Origin: Datnioides undecimradiatus
Taxonomy: Eukaryota > Chordata > Actinopteri > Lobotiformes > Datnioididae
Assembly: GCA_008933995.1 (NCBI GenBank)
Contig: WARS01000036.1
Location: 7,425,285 to 7,489,284, forward strand
Reading direction: 5' to 3'
DNA length: 64,000 nucleotides
This document shows, in pieces, positions 15,854-28,446 of the stretch. The notes under the pieces are model-generated. The model did not search any database and had not been told where the DNA came from. It was given only the letters and a program-made list of their open reading frames with translations. The translations under genes and the position numbers were made by a program. Position 1 is the first letter of the stretch; each line of letters begins with the position of its first letter.

Positions 15854-18800
15854 CTGTGCTTGTGTACATGCATGTTACTGAGTTCATCTGTTTAACACAG
15901 TCAAGTTCAGTTGTGCAAACTCCATTAAATGTTTTCCACATCAATTAAAAATGCATAATTGCTGATTTTACCATCGATCAGAGTGTTCGATGTAAAAGCC
16001 TGGTGAACAGATTCTCTGCTAATAACAACAATAAAATAATAAAAAGTTAACAGGGGCGACGGGCTATTATTAGATATGCAGTGAAATAGTGGATGAATTA
16101 ATTATGAGGTTTCGTACTTCACCCATGAATATTTCAGGTTTCATCTGTTTCTCTCAGACATTATATTGACTATGAATTACGCTCCCACTCAACATCTAAT
16201 ACATATGCGGAGTGTGTCACTTTCTTTCCCAGTTGGCCCCCATGTCGGCATGTCTGCTCCTGTATAACCGAGGTATTGGTAAATGTCACAGCTAGTGACT
16301 AATCCGGCATGGTAAATGTCATCTAAGCCTTTTCACTACGCCAACTGAACCCCAGAACAGTTGATGGAGGCACTGAACAAAAATCACTTCCTACTGACTA
16401 CCGCACAGGAGCCGCAGAGCTCCTGATTATAGTGGTCGGACTAGAAAACAACAACTTTTGTTGCACACAGTGCAGGCATGTGTTAAACACCTCAGCTCTC
16501 AACAGGCAGTGAGATGGGAAGGTGTGAGTGATGGAGATACTGAAATACACACCAACAGGAGAGGAGTGTTGAGAGAAGTGGTGGGAGAGAAGCGGGGAAA
16601 TGAAAAGCAGAGAAGGGTTTAATTCTTTTTTTTTTGGTCTAAATGCCGTTTGTGAGGAACAGACTGCTTTGTGTTCAGGGATTGAAAATGGTGGTCTTTG
16701 TTTTGTGGCGGTGACTGATAGCCCTTCTTTTGCTGCTGTCGTCATCACCTCCAAAAAGTATTACCCTCCCACTGACAAACACCTTTATTGACGCTATAAA
16801 TATCTAGCCATTCACCTGTTTTGTGTAGTAAACAAAGCGTGACATGATTCCTTTAAAGCCACTGTAACTAATATCATATCAAAAGCAGGGGGCGTCAAAG
16901 TGTCACAGAGGTTTTTCCTCTGAATCACACCCGGGCTGTGTCCGTGTCAATGAGACTGTGTCAGGTGTGGTTTCCAGCATCAATAGTGATGTTTTTAATC
17001 ACTGAAATCTTTCTCAGATATCTAAATAACCCAGTGAGTTCATTTTTCACCATTAAAAGGATACTCCAGCAATAAAGTGCTGCATTTCCACAGAAAAGAG
17101 GGGGCAGACAGATTTAAAAACAATAAGTTTGATGTATCTGTCTGGTAAACACTTCTCAAACTTCACATCATTAGAAACTCCATGTTTCTAATGCAGTCTT
17201 TCTTTTTAATGAATTGTATTTTTGGAGCCTAAAACCTGGTGAAATCTCCACAATGCTCTTCCAGGGCCACAAAATACTTTACACAAGTATTTGACATCAG
17301 TTTGTTTTAAATATGTTTATGTTCAAGTGTTAAAGCCCATCACTGGGTGCACAAGGGAGGAGGTCTGGTGATCCTATTGCAGAGCAACAAGGTCTGTGTA
17401 GGTGTAAGTCAACAAAATATTAGACTTTAACTTCTTCTACCAGTAAAACAGCCATGATCGTCCCCTACCACCTTAGCCATGTTATAATTATTGTAACCAT
17501 GACCATGATGTCCCCTTAATCTTAACAAAGAAGTAATTCTAACTCAAACTGCTGTGATGTTTCCCTAAAGCTAACCAGGTTGTGTCTGTGCCAATCAGCT
17601 TAGTTCTATTGGTCTTTAAATAGCACAGGAGACTGCTATTTATTCACGTTTTGCTACACATTGTTAATGTTTGTTTTAAAGCATGACTGCAACCCTTCCT
17701 AACCATATCCACAAGTTACCCTAATCAATATGAAGTACACAACTTAATCCAAACCAGGTCTCTGAACCAAATCCATAAATGTGGTCTGTGGCTCATGCTT
17801 TGACAGACAAACGATTGCGATTGAGAGAGAATCTGACAGTGACACAACTCCATCAGTCAGAGTGATGGACAGAGAGGAGACGAAAGGAAAATGAGCAAAC
17901 GTGGTGAAGACGTAATCAAACTGTGGAGTGACAGAGTGACTAATGATGATGACAGCAGCTGTGCAGGACCAGACTTTATAATTTTTTATTTTGGAACATA
18001 GATGTGCGGTTGGGTTACAGACTACATAGAGCTAAACAGAGGGAAATAACGCTGTGAAAAGCTAAACTGAAGGGAAGTGATAATCTGTGAGTGACACAGT
18101 GTGTGGGCGGAATAACTTAATGGTGCAGCACAAAAATGAATTAAGTTCCCAACTTATCTATACTGCTGCCATTCTCATCAGACACAGACATGACAGTCTT
18201 GATCTGAGCTTGTCAGATGTTTCCTCACTGGGTCTATAATTTGCAGTGTTCTGATTTAGCTCAGTATGATGGGTCATAGACATGGCTGGGTACATGAATT
18301 ACCAGTGATGGTGGACATATTCAGATTCCTTACTTAGGTGAAAGTACTATTACAGCACTTTAAACTATCCCATTACAAGTACAAGTCCAGCATGAAAAGG
18401 GTTAGTTAAGTAAAATGGAAAATGTTCTTAAAGTCAAGGTAGTCAATACAGAAAAAAAGCCCCAATGCATACATCTCTATATATTACTACGCGTGCATTA
18501 ATGTTTCACCAGAAGATTTTGGATTTTGGATTTTTGAATTTTGGAGCGTTTCATATGGGGCAGCAGCTATAATTGCTCTCATGGGTCTGATTGTTGTTTT
18601 CTCATGTATTTGTTTAAAAATGTAAAGAGTAAAGTGATAAATGCCTTTAAAATGAACAAGAGCTCATAGTGACACCTTCAAGTGTCTTGTTGTGTCCAAC
18701 CAACAGCCCAAATATCAGAATTGTTCAGTTTTTTTGTGATTTAAGACAAGGAAGACGATCACATTTGAAAAGCTGAAACCAAGTGTAGCTCCATCAAATG

Positions 18801-20100
18801 CAGCACCTGAGTAAATGTACTTAGTTACATTGCACTGGTAACCTGGCAGCTGTTGAAGATGTGAGGTAATCGTGGGAATGACTGAAAGGGGAAATACAGT
18901 GTATCAACAGTTAAGAAGCTAATATCTCTCACTTACGATGTAGAGCTGCAACACTCAGCAGCATAATGGTGTTTAATCTCTGCAGTGTATTTTACACACA
19001 CGCGCACACACACACATACACACCTCATCAACACATGGAAACACTAACAAACAACTGTTGAGAGATGGAGATGGATGAAAATAGCAAGTGTTGATTGATA
19101 ACAAAGCAGGTGGAGACTGAGGAAATTGCCAGAGTTTAATGTTCTTTGTTCACAAGCTCAAATCAAGTCAAGTCAGTTTTATTTATACGGTCCCACATCA
19201 CACATTTTCCCTCTGAGGGTTGTACAGTCTGCACAACATGCGTCATGCAGGCACATCTTTATAACCTCGCCTTGGATGGAGTGCAAGGGAAATGCTTGGG
19301 AAATAGAAACAGGAATTAAATCTAAAAACAGCAGGAAGCAGCAGCATGACCATGCAGCGCGGTCCAGATATGAAGCCATCTGACTTTTTTTGTGAATAAA
19401 TCCCCTGTGTGGGCAGGATTTGTTTCCTGACTATGACTCTCTCTGACTCTCTCTCTCTCTGCTCTCTGATCCTCATTTCACTGCATTTTCATTAATTTTC
19501 TCTAATAGAGCAAAAAAAAAAAAAAAAGATAACACTTTGTAAAAGAGTGTCTGGCACATCAGGATGTCATATCCAAATGAATTACTATAGCCAGTTCTTC
19601 TCTGCAGAGGAGCCAAATTTATCTACAAGGGGTGTTTATAGCCTCCATATACTGTAAAGCTATTACTTAGAGGTCTACGGAGTGACTATGAAGGTGTAAA
19701 GTTGAATTTTGAATGAATTTTAAAAGTAAGACACTTTCTTCTTTGATCTGTAGTTATTTAAGGGAAGTGAGAGTCAGTTAATCCTCCTTTCAACCTTCCA
19801 CTGAAGGTTAAGACAAATAAACAGAGCCACAGTAAACGTCAATAAAAAGGTGGAAAGACGTTCAATGCAAAACGAGGTCACAGTGGGATCTTTTAATTAA
19901 CCCCCGGGTGATAAATGAGTTATGTGTGCCCGCTCACCTTTCTGCCTCACGCGCTGAGGTATGAGGACCGTGGAAACGTTGCCGTATGTAACGTTAGTTG
20001 TCTCCAAGCTCCCGTTACCGGCTCCAGTCTGCAGCGCATCACTCTGCGCTCCGACGCACTCCAGGGATGTAGATGTCTCGTTTCGCGCACAAAGGTCCAT
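596..20100 (-). CDS. cckbr: Cholecystokinin/gastrin receptor (CCK-B type), 5 exons
   Basis: Class A G-protein-coupled receptor for CCK/gastrin peptides at the plasma membrane. Coding exons in transcription order: 20100-19938, 11424-11173, 6735-6474, 3396-3269 and 1137-596. All have GT-AG borders and phases 1,1,2,1, giving 448 aa, close to mammalian CCKBR. The N-terminus carries N-glycosylation sequons at N7, N29, N36 and N41. TM1-TM2 lie in exon 2 (Asp104 = D2.50), ERY at 155-157 in exon 3, TM5 in exon 4, and CWMP (345-348) and NPIIY (386-390) in exon 5. A Cys-Cys pair after TM7 is a likely palmitoylation site. The B type is chosen over CCKAR because of KIVSYLMG, SLVAIAIERYSAIC, the CRHKWP extracellular loop and the tail SYTTVSTMG, which match CCKBR better. 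Which teleost duplicate it is cannot be decided here. Introns are long and full of repeats. Confidence 0.95.
2830..3080. repeat. Teleost interspersed repeat fragment in cckbr intron 4
   Basis: The stretch beginning CATTTGGCAGATGCTTTTAT and continuing with CCAAGGCGATGTACA matches, with mismatches, a motif I know as extremely common in teleost intergenic DNA and introns. The repeat class is not assigned. The right border is uncertain. Confidence 0.55.
4757..4791. repeat. (CA)n microsatellite
   Basis: About 17 near-perfect CA units in cckbr intron 3. The reading frames over it on both strands are repeat artefacts. Confidence 0.95.
7824..7858. repeat. Perfect 15-bp inverted repeat with 5-nt loop
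   Basis: AAAGGTATTCATACA at 7824-7838 is exactly complementary to 7844-7858, separated by TTACC. It lies in cckbr intron 2. No arms longer than 15 bp and no coding potential were seen. Confidence 0.9.
8058..8200. repeat. Degenerate teleost repeat (TTAGCTTAGCTTAGCA type)
   Basis: It starts with the tandem GTTAGCTTAGCTTAGCAT, followed by a GGAAACA segment and CTAGCCTGGCTC. This order is familiar from a common percomorph interspersed repeat. It lies in cckbr intron 2. Confidence 0.55.
9331..9354. repeat. (CA)n microsatellite
   Basis: Twelve CA units in cckbr intron 2, directly upstream of a perfect hairpin at 9395-9423. Confidence 0.95.
9395..9423. repeat. Perfect 13-bp hairpin with 3-nt loop
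   Basis: AGGCTATGTTTGG (9395-9407), loop ATA, then its exact complement CCAAACATAGCCT (9411-9423). It lies in cckbr intron 2, in the same intron as two other perfect hairpins. Confidence 0.9.
10842..10879. repeat. Perfect 14-bp inverted repeat
   Basis: CCACCAGTTTATTT (10842-10855) is exactly complementary to 10866-10879, with a 10-nt spacer. It abuts a retroposon-like fragment and may be part of that insertion. Confidence 0.9.
10890..11020. mobile_element. Teleost retroposon fragment
   Basis: The segment with CTCAGGGGTCGCCACAGTGA, followed by TATCCTCTGTATCCTCTTCC and a TTCATGTCCTCCTTCACTAC tail, resembles a widespread fish retroposon or non-LTR element end. The exact family is not assigned. 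Only a short part is present, in cckbr intron 2 close to exon 2. Confidence 0.5.
15796..15850. repeat. (GT)n microsatellite
   Basis: About 27 nearly perfect GT units in cckbr intron 1, the longest dinucleotide run in the window. Confidence 0.95.
18300..18850. repeat. Percomorph interspersed repeat, degenerate
   Basis: The stretch contains CATATTCAGATTCCTTACTT, GTGAAAGTACTATTACAGCA, CCCATTACAAGTACAAGTCC and, near its right end, GAGTAAATGTACTTAGTTAC. This order matches a common percomorph repeat built around AAGTAAAAGTA motifs. Copies of the same type occur near 24.3, 45.1 and 50.7 kb. It lies in cckbr intron 1. Confidence 0.55.
19165..19290. repeat. Percomorph repeat fragment (TTTTATTTATA...CTCTGAGGG type)
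   Basis: CAAGTCAGTTTTATTTATAC followed by CACATCACACATTTTCCCTC and GTACAGTCTGCACAACATG matches, with drift, a familiar percomorph repeat. It lies in cckbr intron 1. The open frames over it on both strands are not genes. Confidence 0.5.
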
Positions 20101-20434
20101 GTTTGTTGATCGAAGGTTGTCTATAAGGTCAGAAAAAGTTTGATTCAGACCTTGGTCTGAGCCTCAAATGTGGGAAAACAACTGGACTCATCACCCATTG
20201 TCCCTCACACTTAAGACTTGCCTCGGTCTTATTAAACAAACAAATAAAAACTGTAGTTCTCTTCTTTTAAATCAGTTTACAGCCCCTAGTGTGAATGTGA
20301 CTCACTTGGCATCACACGCGGTGGATCGGTACGCACCAAGAGGAGCGCGGTGCACTGCTGCGCTTTGTCAAGTGAACCGCATGTAGAGAGTGAGCGCAGA
20401 GTAAAGTGGAAGACTAATGTCATATAGAGTGGGT

Positions 20435-20460
20435 GGTGTGTGTGTGTGTGTGTGTGTGTG
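20435..20460. repeat. (GT)n microsatellite
   Basis: Thirteen GT units about 340 bases upstream of the cckbr start codon, in its likely promoter region. Confidence 0.95.
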
Positions 20461-23459
20461 AGGGGTGAACAGCATGGTGGTCATCAGGGGTGTGTTTCTT
20501 TGCACTCAGTGTTGGGCACATTATTACTCAAATTATTCTTTACCGCACATATCCCATGGCACTGAATTATAAACATCCATGAGGCTTTTTTGTTTGTTTG
20601 TTTTCTCGATAAAGCCTTAAAATGAAGAAAGATAGTTTTCCCAGTATGAAACATATACCAGTTGCTCCGTGTGGGTGACAGAAATGATCGGTTATTAAAT
20701 CATTCAAATAGGGGAGGTAATTAATTTCCAAAGGTATAAAACAAGAGGCACATGGCTGTGTGAGGGTTAAAAGTAATTAAGGAGTTTAATGAGCTGGAAT
20801 CAGTGAGTGCAGAAACAGTGTATTAAAGAATAACAGTTTTTCTCGGAGTGATAACCCCATATTTTATCTTACCTGAGTCCACATAATCTATTATCTTGTC
20901 GTATCTTAACAGTGACAGGCCTAACGCGCTTATCTCTGCAATTTTAAAGCGATAAAAATATCCCCGGATCCATCATAAACTGCAGGAAGATTGACATGAA
21001 TGAGATTGGGGAGAATTTAGAGACTAGATTTGAGGACAGAGAGATTAAATGAAAACGATGCACCTTGTCCTGGCGTCAGTTCATCGCACAGACCGACAAA
21101 CTGTTTTGTTTGCAAATGAAATTAAGTGCATTAAAATGTGCCTTGTGCCTTGTGATTTAATGATTCGACGTGGAAGGTTTTTGGTGGCAGGCTGCATGTT
21201 CTTCTTCGTGGGTCTCCTCCCACAGTCCACTCACGTGCACGTTGAGTTAATTGGAGACTAAATTGCCTGTAAGTGAGAATGTGAATAGCTGTCTTTCTCT
21301 GTGTGTCAGCCTGGCGACCTGTCGAGGTGAACCATGCCTCTCGCGTCCAATCTCAGCTGGGGTTGACGCCAGCACCCCCCCACCCCCAATCCCTCGACCC
21401 TCAAGCATAAACTGATGTATAGCTAATGGGTGGATGTATGATCTCATGCCCCTCATGCCCAAAAGCACCTCCGTTGGTTTTACATGCGCACCGCTGCCCT
21501 CATGTGGTGTAAGAGTGCAATTCCTGTGTTAGGACGAAGGATCAACATGTTGTCACAGCTCTGATCAAAAATGCTCTGCTCTGCCCAATACATGAGTACA
21601 TGTCACATTCTTGTCTCTGTCCTTTGCAAGACTTATCCTTACAGCCTTTCTCATTGTATTTTGCTCATCATAATCAAAATCATCATTGCTACCCCATTAA
21701 CCCCTCCTCTGGAAGAAACTAATTAAATCCTAGGATATTAAAATGTCTGTAATGGTTCTGCAGCATCTTCTGACTGCGGTTGTAAAACTGTCGTCTGCTG
21801 TCACTTGGTTGCTCAGTTTCTCACTGAGCAACATTTTATGGATCATCTATTTCCTACCGACAGCCAGAGCTGTTTTTTTAACCCTTATCAGAGCAGTTCC
21901 ATGAATTTAACCAAGTTATTTAAGCCACCTTTACATAAGCAGATACATATGCTCACAAGAATAATTTCTGTAATGGTTGAATTTGTAAAAAATCTAACTG
22001 TTTTGTTGTTCAGATCAAAAGATCTATTGTTGCTAAGAAAGCTGCAGGAACTTTGACTGTGTTTGCTGTGTATAGAATTTTGTTACATCCACTGCATCCA
22101 TCATCACGATCGACCTAGAGTGGCTTACACTGAGCTGCAGTTTCCGTGACTCACTAAATTCTGTCTAATGTCATTATAATGATAAATGCAAGAACCTGTC
22201 GTCACTGTACTCTTATGTTTTCTGAAGACATGTCAGCAGTGATGGATCAAGAGTGCTTCATGTTTCCAAATGAGCAACAGATACACAAAAAGGCAATGGT
22301 AAAGGTTGAGGGAAAACAGGAAAACACTAATAAGCTGTTAGACATACCCTGTGGTGCAGTAAATTGCAGATTTCTTTGCTAATTTCATTTTTGGTAGCAG
22401 TACTTTTATAGGCAGGGACAGACATTTATTAGGAATGTGATCATTTTTGATTTCACACCTACCATAATTCAATCTTGGTTTAAAATATTTTAAATTCTTA
22501 ATAATATTTAATGACAGAATATTTCTACTGGTCTGTGCCAAACATACAATAGCATTTATTAAAGGAAAATCTAAATATATGTCTAAATTACTGTCATGAT
22601 TATCACTGATTCATTGAAGTTTAAAATATATGTGTTGCATTGAGCTGGCAATGAGCCATAGACATAATCTGTGCCTTGGGCCTGGACAGGCTACATGCTG
22701 TCTCTTTTGTGCCACCTGCACATTTGGGAGGTTAAAATGTCGCTGCTTTCTGAGGCGTGTTATTGCTATGGAGAGTGGGGACTGTCTGCTCGCTCTCCAA
22801 ATGCTCAAATGATTCCCAGAGAAAAAAAAAAAAGATGTGTGGTGTGGGGGGAGTAGGGGCATTATTTCAAGCGGCCCACCTCTAATCTTTCTCCTGGTCT
22901 AATTAGCTGGCTCAGGCAGGTCATGTGCAGAGCCACTTACCCTAGATAAACAAGCCATGTGAGGATGCCAATCAAGATGAAGAGTGAGACTAGTGCTCCC
23001 AGTTGAGTGCAGTAATCACAAACTGGCATGACGTGTTGATTACTGACGCTCCACTGCAGATGAAGACAGGTTGGAGATAATCACTCCTGGGGTGGCACTT
23101 TACTGCTCATGTCTGTATCATCTGGTGCTACAGTATATGCATTCTTCGCTGCATTTTACTGTAAACGCCCAATGAGGTTGGTCTTCAGATCAAATAAATA
23201 ACTGCAGCTCTGGGAGGTTCATCAATCCAGCCAGTCGGCGTCACAGAAAAACATGAAACTCCTGTTTTTTTCCTGGCAAACAGAAGGTGATGACTGAAGG
23301 TAATGGATAGTGAATGCATCAGTGCTAAGCCAAGCTGAAGTGAATTTCTGTCTCCTTCCACTTACTTCATCTCTACTCTGGTTGTGGCTCCTGGTCCTCT
23401 GGGATCGATTGTTCAAACATGGCTCCAGGCCGGTAGCAAGTGTGTGGCCGGAGGGTTGG

Positions 23460-23460
<1 letters not shown>

Positions 23461-23506
<46 letters not shown>
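23461..23506. repeat. (GT)n microsatellite
   Basis: About 22 GT units. The apparent frames on both strands here encode Cys-Val or Thr-His runs and are not genes. Confidence 0.95.
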
Positions 23507-23509
<3 letters not shown>

Positions 23510-24289
23510 ATGGACAAGGTCAGAGCACCAAACGTGCCTGCTCTGGAGGTACACACACCAGTGAGTGACTGTGTTTACAAGCAGGGAGACTGGTGCCCCC
23601 AGTCCTGCACAGATCCGACCATTTCCTGTTGTTGATCTCTGTTTGTAGCAGAAAGTGATGCGCCCTGATATTTTTTTACCTGAGTGATATGAGTGATGCT
23701 CTTTTCTTACAGTGGCTACAGTCCGTATTTTGTATTAAAGTATCAAACGACAATGTGAAAATCTGTGAGAATGGGTTGCTTGTATTGATGGACCTATAGA
23801 GAACTACTAAATGTACATAGAGATTTACATAGAGAACTATGTAAATGTGCAACTGATTGCTAACAAAATCACTTGATCAAGTTAAAGTTGGTAATATGCC
23901 AATTGCTGTGTTCACAGCTTGTTTCTGCTGACACCAAGTGGCCAAATAAAACCCCAAACAGTTATTGCAGGTTTAACAGTGATGTGTGGTAAAGTGATGT
24001 GTAGTGAGAGCGTTTCCGTCATTTTTATCACCACTTCTAGACTGTGCCGCATCAGCGACCTGATACACATTTCTGCAGACTGTAGAGGATGGTAATGGAT
24101 AACTGTCAATCTTTCCACGAACAATTATGCACATCTACCGATATTCAGTACATCACTGTTGGTGGTGGTGAAAAGCTGTAAAAGATATTGCTATGCCAAA
24201 AGGAGGAGGGAAAATATTTGTGCATGTTTTAAAGCATCAGCTAAAAGGCTTTACAAGTTCTTTATGTGGAAGAAAATGTTTGTAAAAGC

Positions 24290-24400
24290 ATTTTGTGAGT
24301 GGATCTTTTACTTGTATGAAAGCAGCAATACCAAACATACTCAAATGGGAGTAAATAAAAAGTACCAGAAATAAGTAAAAGTATAAGTTAAAATGTTAAT
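24290..24400. repeat. AAGTAAAAGTA-type percomorph repeat fragment
   Basis: ACTCAAATGGGAGTAAATAA, AGTACCAGAAATAAGTAAAA and the following GTATAAGTTAAAATGTTAAT resemble the repeat seen at 18.3 kb. Short and degenerate. Confidence 0.4.
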
Positions 24401-24728
24401 ACAACTGCCACTGACTATGAGAATAACTGATGAATATATGTAATCATGTTTTCAGTGTTGCAGTTGATCTGAGCCCAGTACCTGTAGTGGAATATTCCTC
24501 TGTTGTGATAAACTGTCACTACTGTCACTTTAGCAAAACAGTTCAGGACTTGCTACTTATTTACTACATCCCCAAAAATGCATGCATCATCACACACAAT
24601 ATAAACTGTTGCATAAAAAGTAAGTAAACTGCACCTCATCAACAACACATTATTCTTCTCCTATCCAGGATGCATTGCTGGAGAACATCCAGCAGTGCAG
24701 ATGTACAGATGTATTTCCATCACAATGT

Positions 24729-24744
24729 AACAGTAGGTGGCAGC
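24729..24744 (+). promoter_or_regulatory. CTCF-like motif
   Basis: AACAGTAGGTGGCAGC fits the vertebrate CTCF core consensus well (AG-G-T-GGC with flanking C and A). It lies between cckbr and pdzk1. Binding is inferred from the motif only. Confidence 0.4.
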
Positions 24745-25914
24745 AACATGTTTGGCAAAGTTCCAGTCCAAAAGACTGTCATCTTTTTAGGTGTTTGTTG
24801 TTTGGTTATATCCCCTCTACAGTCCACAGCATTAACTTTGTGTGAACAATTAAAAAGTTTTTTTGTGGGAGAAGAACTGCTGATGACTGATTGGGATACA
24901 ATGTGCTGTAAACCTTGAGTGAGACATTTAAAGTCTTACTGTAAAAACAAGGAGGAGTTTACAATTATGAACCAGGGCCATTCAACAAACAAGGTCTTGC
25001 TGTAGGCATCAGCACAGTACTGAATTAACCTTTACAGTATGCAGATTTGCTTTACTTGGCTTTGACTGAGATTTTGTCACCTTTGTCCCATCCCAAAGAT
25101 AGCAGTATCATAATAAGCCTTTTATAACCAAATGACTCTCCCATAGTTACCAACCACAGCAACCATAAATGTGGAAAACTACTTCCCAGCTCACCCTGAA
25201 CCTTGGGAAGCCTGGGGATGACTGGTACAAAAATAAATATCCCTTCAGTTCACTTAAGTAGAGGACTGTTCAAGCAGAGCTTTATCCTGAGTATTGCATT
25301 GCATTTACATGGAAAACATAGTTTGCAAGAGATGCAAGAAGGCAGTAAGGAAAAACTTGAACCTGAAAAATGAGCCTACGGGGATGTTGGTGCACATCTT
25401 AGAAAATTTGTGTAAAATTAATATAACCAATTCACTGAATTCTTAGAATTGTTTCTTAAGGCTATTAGGCAAGTTTTTCTAATAATGTACATATTTTTAA
25501 GTAAAATATAGACACAGCAACCGTTTCTGAAGTCAGTATCACTTCAACAGTTCAACAGTTTGAGGAGAAACATCTTTATGCAGAACAGAGTAAAAAACAT
25601 ATATTTTTTAAAATGTTTTTGTTGTTGTGGCTGTTGGATTACATTTCAATGTTTTTTGGATTATAACTCGCTGAAAACACCATCGATTGCCCCTTGAGGA
25701 ACAATGAAGATCTGCAAATTGAAGTGAACTGGAACATAATGCATAACACAGTGCAATATAACAGAACCAGCCTCCTAACCATAAAACACTAAACACTATC
25801 ACCTAAAGCTCAACTCTAAAACATGAACATTATAACCTTCATGAAGGTAGGATTTACTGCAGCACTGAATAACTGCACTTTACTGCATCAGTTCTTAGGT
25901 GTAAACTAGATATA

Positions 25915-26945
25915 AAAAGTCTACTCACCCTTATGAAATTGTAGGTTTTTGACATAAGACAGAAATAACAACAATGTAAATGACAGTCCATCCTCAATGT
26001 GATCTTATTATAAATGACAGTCCAGAGGGGAAAAAACAAATAGATAATTATTAGGAACATTTTAAATAAACAAACAACACCCTGATTGCATAAGTCTGCA
26101 CACCCTTTTAAAATGGCAGCTCTAGCTGTGTTCACACTTAACCAGTCACATTTAAAATCGTGCCTCAGAGTTGAAAGCATACACCTGCCATCACTGGAAG
26201 GGATTCTGATTCCAACCAGATTAAAGTCATCTGCTGCTAAAGGGTTTGACTGATTGTTTGAGGTTGCATCCTGCTAGGAGAGTCATTAGCTACAAAGAGT
26301 CTCTGAAGAAACTGTGAGGTCTAATTGTTGAAAAGTTCAACTCAAAAGAGGAACATAAAAGTATATGGAGGGTTTTGGATGAGCCACTGAGCTCTGTCGA
26401 CCCCATCATCAAGAAGTGGGAAAAATGTGGTAACACAGCGACATTGCAAAGATCAGGACAACCCTCCAATGTTAACAGGAGTATGAGGAGAAACCTTATT
26501 AGGGAGGCTACAAAAGGATCTACGGCAACAGTAAAGAAACTACAGGAATTTCAATTCAATCCTGGTATGTGACTGCCATCTCCTGTATTCTGCTCATTTC
26601 TGGGCTGTGGGGCAGGGTGGAAAAAGAGAAGCCAAGCCGATCTGAAATATTGCAAAATGGTGCAGAGCTCATCATCCAAAGAGCACCGTACTGACTGTGA
26701 GGCATATCGGTGGTAGCATCAAGCTTTGGGGCTGCTTCTCTTCAGCTTGACCTGGGACTCTTGTTAAGAAAGGGGATAGTGAAAAGCTTCAAACATTAAG
26801 ATATCTTTAAAAAAACTGCTGATATCTATCAGAAAGCAAGAAGATGGACTTAATATAAACAAACAATGACCCAAAGCAACATCCACGTTGACCAAGGCAC
26901 AGCTTCAAAAATTCTAGATGTGTTAGAAGTTTGACATCACCTGAA
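25915..26945 (+). mobile_element. Decayed Tc1/mariner-type transposon
   Basis: The left end resembles fish Tc1 terminal repeats of the kind that begin AGTCTAC-CACCC. An open frame at 26375-26572 encodes a bipartite paired-like segment (IIKKWEKCGNTATLQRSGQP, then REATKGSTATVKKLQEF) typical of the Tc1 transposase N-terminus. Further on, about 26708-26765, translation gives a Gly-rich LWGC motif typical of the catalytic core, followed by stops and frame changes. No intact DDE domain or right terminal repeat was found, so it is a dead copy. Confidence 0.75.
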
Positions 26946-27399
26946 ATTATATCGATATTTTATTCTTCTTTGTGATATTGATGAAATGTGCAATAGATTT
27001 AACATATTTTTGCCACACAAATCTAAACAAATCAGATTTATAGCAGTAAGATTTATGAAAATAATGTGCATGATACATTTCCCTCGTTGTTGTGTTGGCT
27101 GTGATGTGCATACAGTAATTTGATAATTCCTGACATTGCTGGTTTCCACCTGTGTTGTGTACCTTTGGCCAACAAACTAATGACTGCTTTGTGGTCCCAT
27201 CCTTCTCTCTGTGGACACATTGCACAGGGCCACCGCCTGCTGAGACATTCCTGACACGAGACACTGTTAAATAACTCAGCCTTTAGGCTCACCTTTGGCC
27301 TGTCAAAGTCCCTGCAGAGAGAGCAGGCAAGTAAGTAAGTGGGTGGGACTAAGGGAGTGGGAGGGAGGGAAGTAGGGAGGACAGGTTGAGGATACAATA

Positions 27400-27465
27400 G
27401 ATAACAGCTAAGCAGTGACAGGTGAGCTCCTCCTTTACACTGGGACACCGAGCAGAGACGAGCTG
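27400..27465 (+). other. pdzk1: Probable 5' non-coding exon of pdzk1
   Basis: The sequence ends GACGAGCTG followed by a good donor (GTGAG, GT at 27466-27467). The first coding exon of pdzk1 begins three bases before its ATG, so an upstream non-coding exon must exist. This is the best candidate seen. The 5' end is not defined, and other donors could be used. Confidence 0.4.
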
Positions 27466-28446
27466 GTGAGTTTCATTTCAAAACACTCTATTGTGCTGTG
27501 TATGAATTCAACTTGAAATTTATAATCATCTCATATAATTATTTAACATACAGAGCAACACTGACTTCAGATGGCTAAAAATATATATTATGTCCTTATG
27601 TACCTCATTACATGAAGGGGCAAGGAAAACAGCATCAATCAAACAACTCCAAACTCCAAACAGGAAAAGGTTTTGATCTGTCCTGGGTCATTTTGACCTC
27701 TCTGAATTAATTGGTTTGCAGTTTGGAGTCATTTTGCAGGTATTATTGTTATTTTTTACTCTTTTTTTTGACAACAACATCTGATGGAGATGTTGTTTTT
27801 CAAATTACAGATTAACACACATACACAGAGACCACACAAGCAGAGCTCTGTGACACGAAGATATTCAGTAACTGACTGACAATGTCGACACATACAAATC
27901 ATTGTCTGTATAACAGTAAGGCACACATCACCACGCACATACCTGTCCACATACAAACACGCACATCCTTTACAACCTCCCCGTATGGAAATAGTAGTTT
28001 AATAAGATGATTGCAGTGACATTCAAAGTCCAGGCTGCCTTTAAAAAAAAGGCATCACAGCAATCAGCTGTGTCTGCCATTAACCATTAACTGCTACCGG
28101 ACTGCTGACACAGAAGATTAACTTTTCATCGGAAGCTATCAGCACTTCTATTGCTCCTTTAGGTCCTGGCTTATCCGTTATTAAATGACTATGTTTAAAG
28201 GGTGACAGTAGTGACGGGAAAAGGGGAAGAAAGAGGACAGATTTTGAAGGTTATAAATAAATCCGGTAACTGCAGCGTCTCCTTCACTGAAGGGTTACAT
28301 TTATATGTGTCTGTCTCTTTTATCCTTTTTTATGCCTTTACACATGAAGATGTCTCTAGTCTACAATAGGCTGTATATAGAGTTGTATATATAATAAAAT
28401 AATTAGAATTTGTGTATGTTATTTATCTTCCCCTCAATGTTAGGAC

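Larger units (their letters stand above)
20101..27400. other. Intergenic region between cckbr and pdzk1
   Basis: The two flanking genes point away from each other, so promoters of both should lie here. The region holds microsatellites at 20435 and 23461, a repeat near 24.3 kb, a strong CTCF-like motif at 24729 and a Tc1 relic at 25.9-26.9 kb. I found no convincing protein-coding exon. The longer open frames near 23.3 kb are GT-repeat artefacts. Confidence 0.7.

Noticed and set aside
19938..19951. Alternative donor CGC|GTGAGG in cckbr exon 1, 13 bases upstream of the chosen one
   Set aside because: It would end the exon in phase 0, but exon 2 needs phase 1. Only the GTGAGC donor after 19938 keeps the receptor frame.
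23222..23635. Several 80-110 codon frames around 23.4 kb
   Set aside because: All pass through a (GT)n tract and encode repeat peptides. None resembles a protein family.
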